From assembly GCA_947177755.1 (NCBI GenBank), contig CAMWVV010000006.1, positions 1 to 34,718 on the forward strand: 34,718 bases of DNA. The letters are read 5' to 3'. Source of the DNA: an uncultured Ruminococcus sp. (GTDB lineage Bacteria > Bacillota > Clostridia > Oscillospirales > Ruminococcaceae). The notes beneath the pieces are model-generated. The model searched no databases and was not told where the DNA came from. It was given only the letters and a program-made list of their open reading frames with translations. Below, one piece after another: positions 34,710 to 34,718 of this stretch. Each line of letters begins with the position of its first letter. Position 1 is the first letter of the stretch. The position numbers and the translations under genes were made by a program.

Positions 34710-34718
34710 ATTTACTTA

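Noticed and set aside
1-34718. tRNA, rRNA, riboswitch, insertion sequence or prophage genes
   Set aside because: I looked for cloverleaf ends, transposase-type ORFs and terminal inverted repeats and saw none; structured riboswitches could be missed by eye.

Overview
The window looks like chromosomal DNA of a low-GC, anaerobic, fibre-degrading Firmicute, most likely Ruminococcus (R. flavefaciens/R. champanellensis type) or a close relative. The evidence is a secreted GH9-dockerin-GH16 enzyme with an internal dockerin, an oxygen-sensitive pyruvate formate-lyase, a sensory-type [FeFe]-hydrogenase homologue, a FeoA-FeoB ferrous iron transporter, and strong AGGAGG-type ribosome binding sites. The taxon is inferred from gene content only. 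I see no rRNA, tRNA, CRISPR array, insertion sequence or prophage.

Layout. 1-2.5 kb: a FeoA-FeoB fusion and a small Cys-rich membrane protein. 2.6-6.7 kb (minus): the cellulosomal GH9/GH16 enzyme, with an AraC-type regulator just upstream. 6.7-8.4 kb (plus): a cluster of hypothetical genes in which one gene was recently duplicated; the second copy carries a -1 frameshift at an 8-T tract and an internal tandem duplication. 8.5-11.5 kb: a two-gene operon of a DivIVA-like coiled-coil protein with C-terminal repeats and a sensory [FeFe]-hydrogenase homologue. 11.6-12.6 kb: meso-diaminopimelate dehydrogenase. 12.6-15.2 kb (minus): pyruvate formate-lyase encoded in pieces. The 685-residue core lacks the glycyl-radical domain, a 72-residue ORF resembling the PFL linker follows in frame after a TAA, and a separate 80-residue glycyl-radical subunit has its own strong ribosome binding site. 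15.4-17.7 kb: a divergently transcribed PfkB-family sugar-phosphate kinase and an AI-2E-type permease. 17.7-20.8 kb: an orphan type I specificity subunit (HsdS) and a degenerate GGDEF-GAF protein. 21.1-24.1 kb: dapF, dapL and a patatin-like lipase.

24.2-34.6 kb (minus) is a six-gene operon: vWA protein, SWIM zinc-finger protein, DUF4132 giant, MoxR-type AAA+ ATPase, DUF5682 protein, and a thymidylate kinase-like protein. Its first five protein families match the functionally obscure yehI/L/M/P/Q set of E. coli. They probably form an ATP-driven MoxR-vWA chaperone or conflict system. It has one near-consensus promoter, tight spacing throughout, and terminators on both sides.

The most interesting items are the split pyruvate formate-lyase with its linker-like third ORF and intercistronic hairpin, the MoxR-vWA-DUF4132-SWIM-DUF5682 operon, the slippery-tract frameshift in the duplicated hypothetical gene, the orphan HsdS, and the hydrogenase-sensor/DivIVA-like pair. 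Carrying both the dehydrogenase (Ddh) and aminotransferase (DapL/DapF) routes to meso-diaminopimelate is also notable. All domain calls come from reading motifs by eye; no database search was run.
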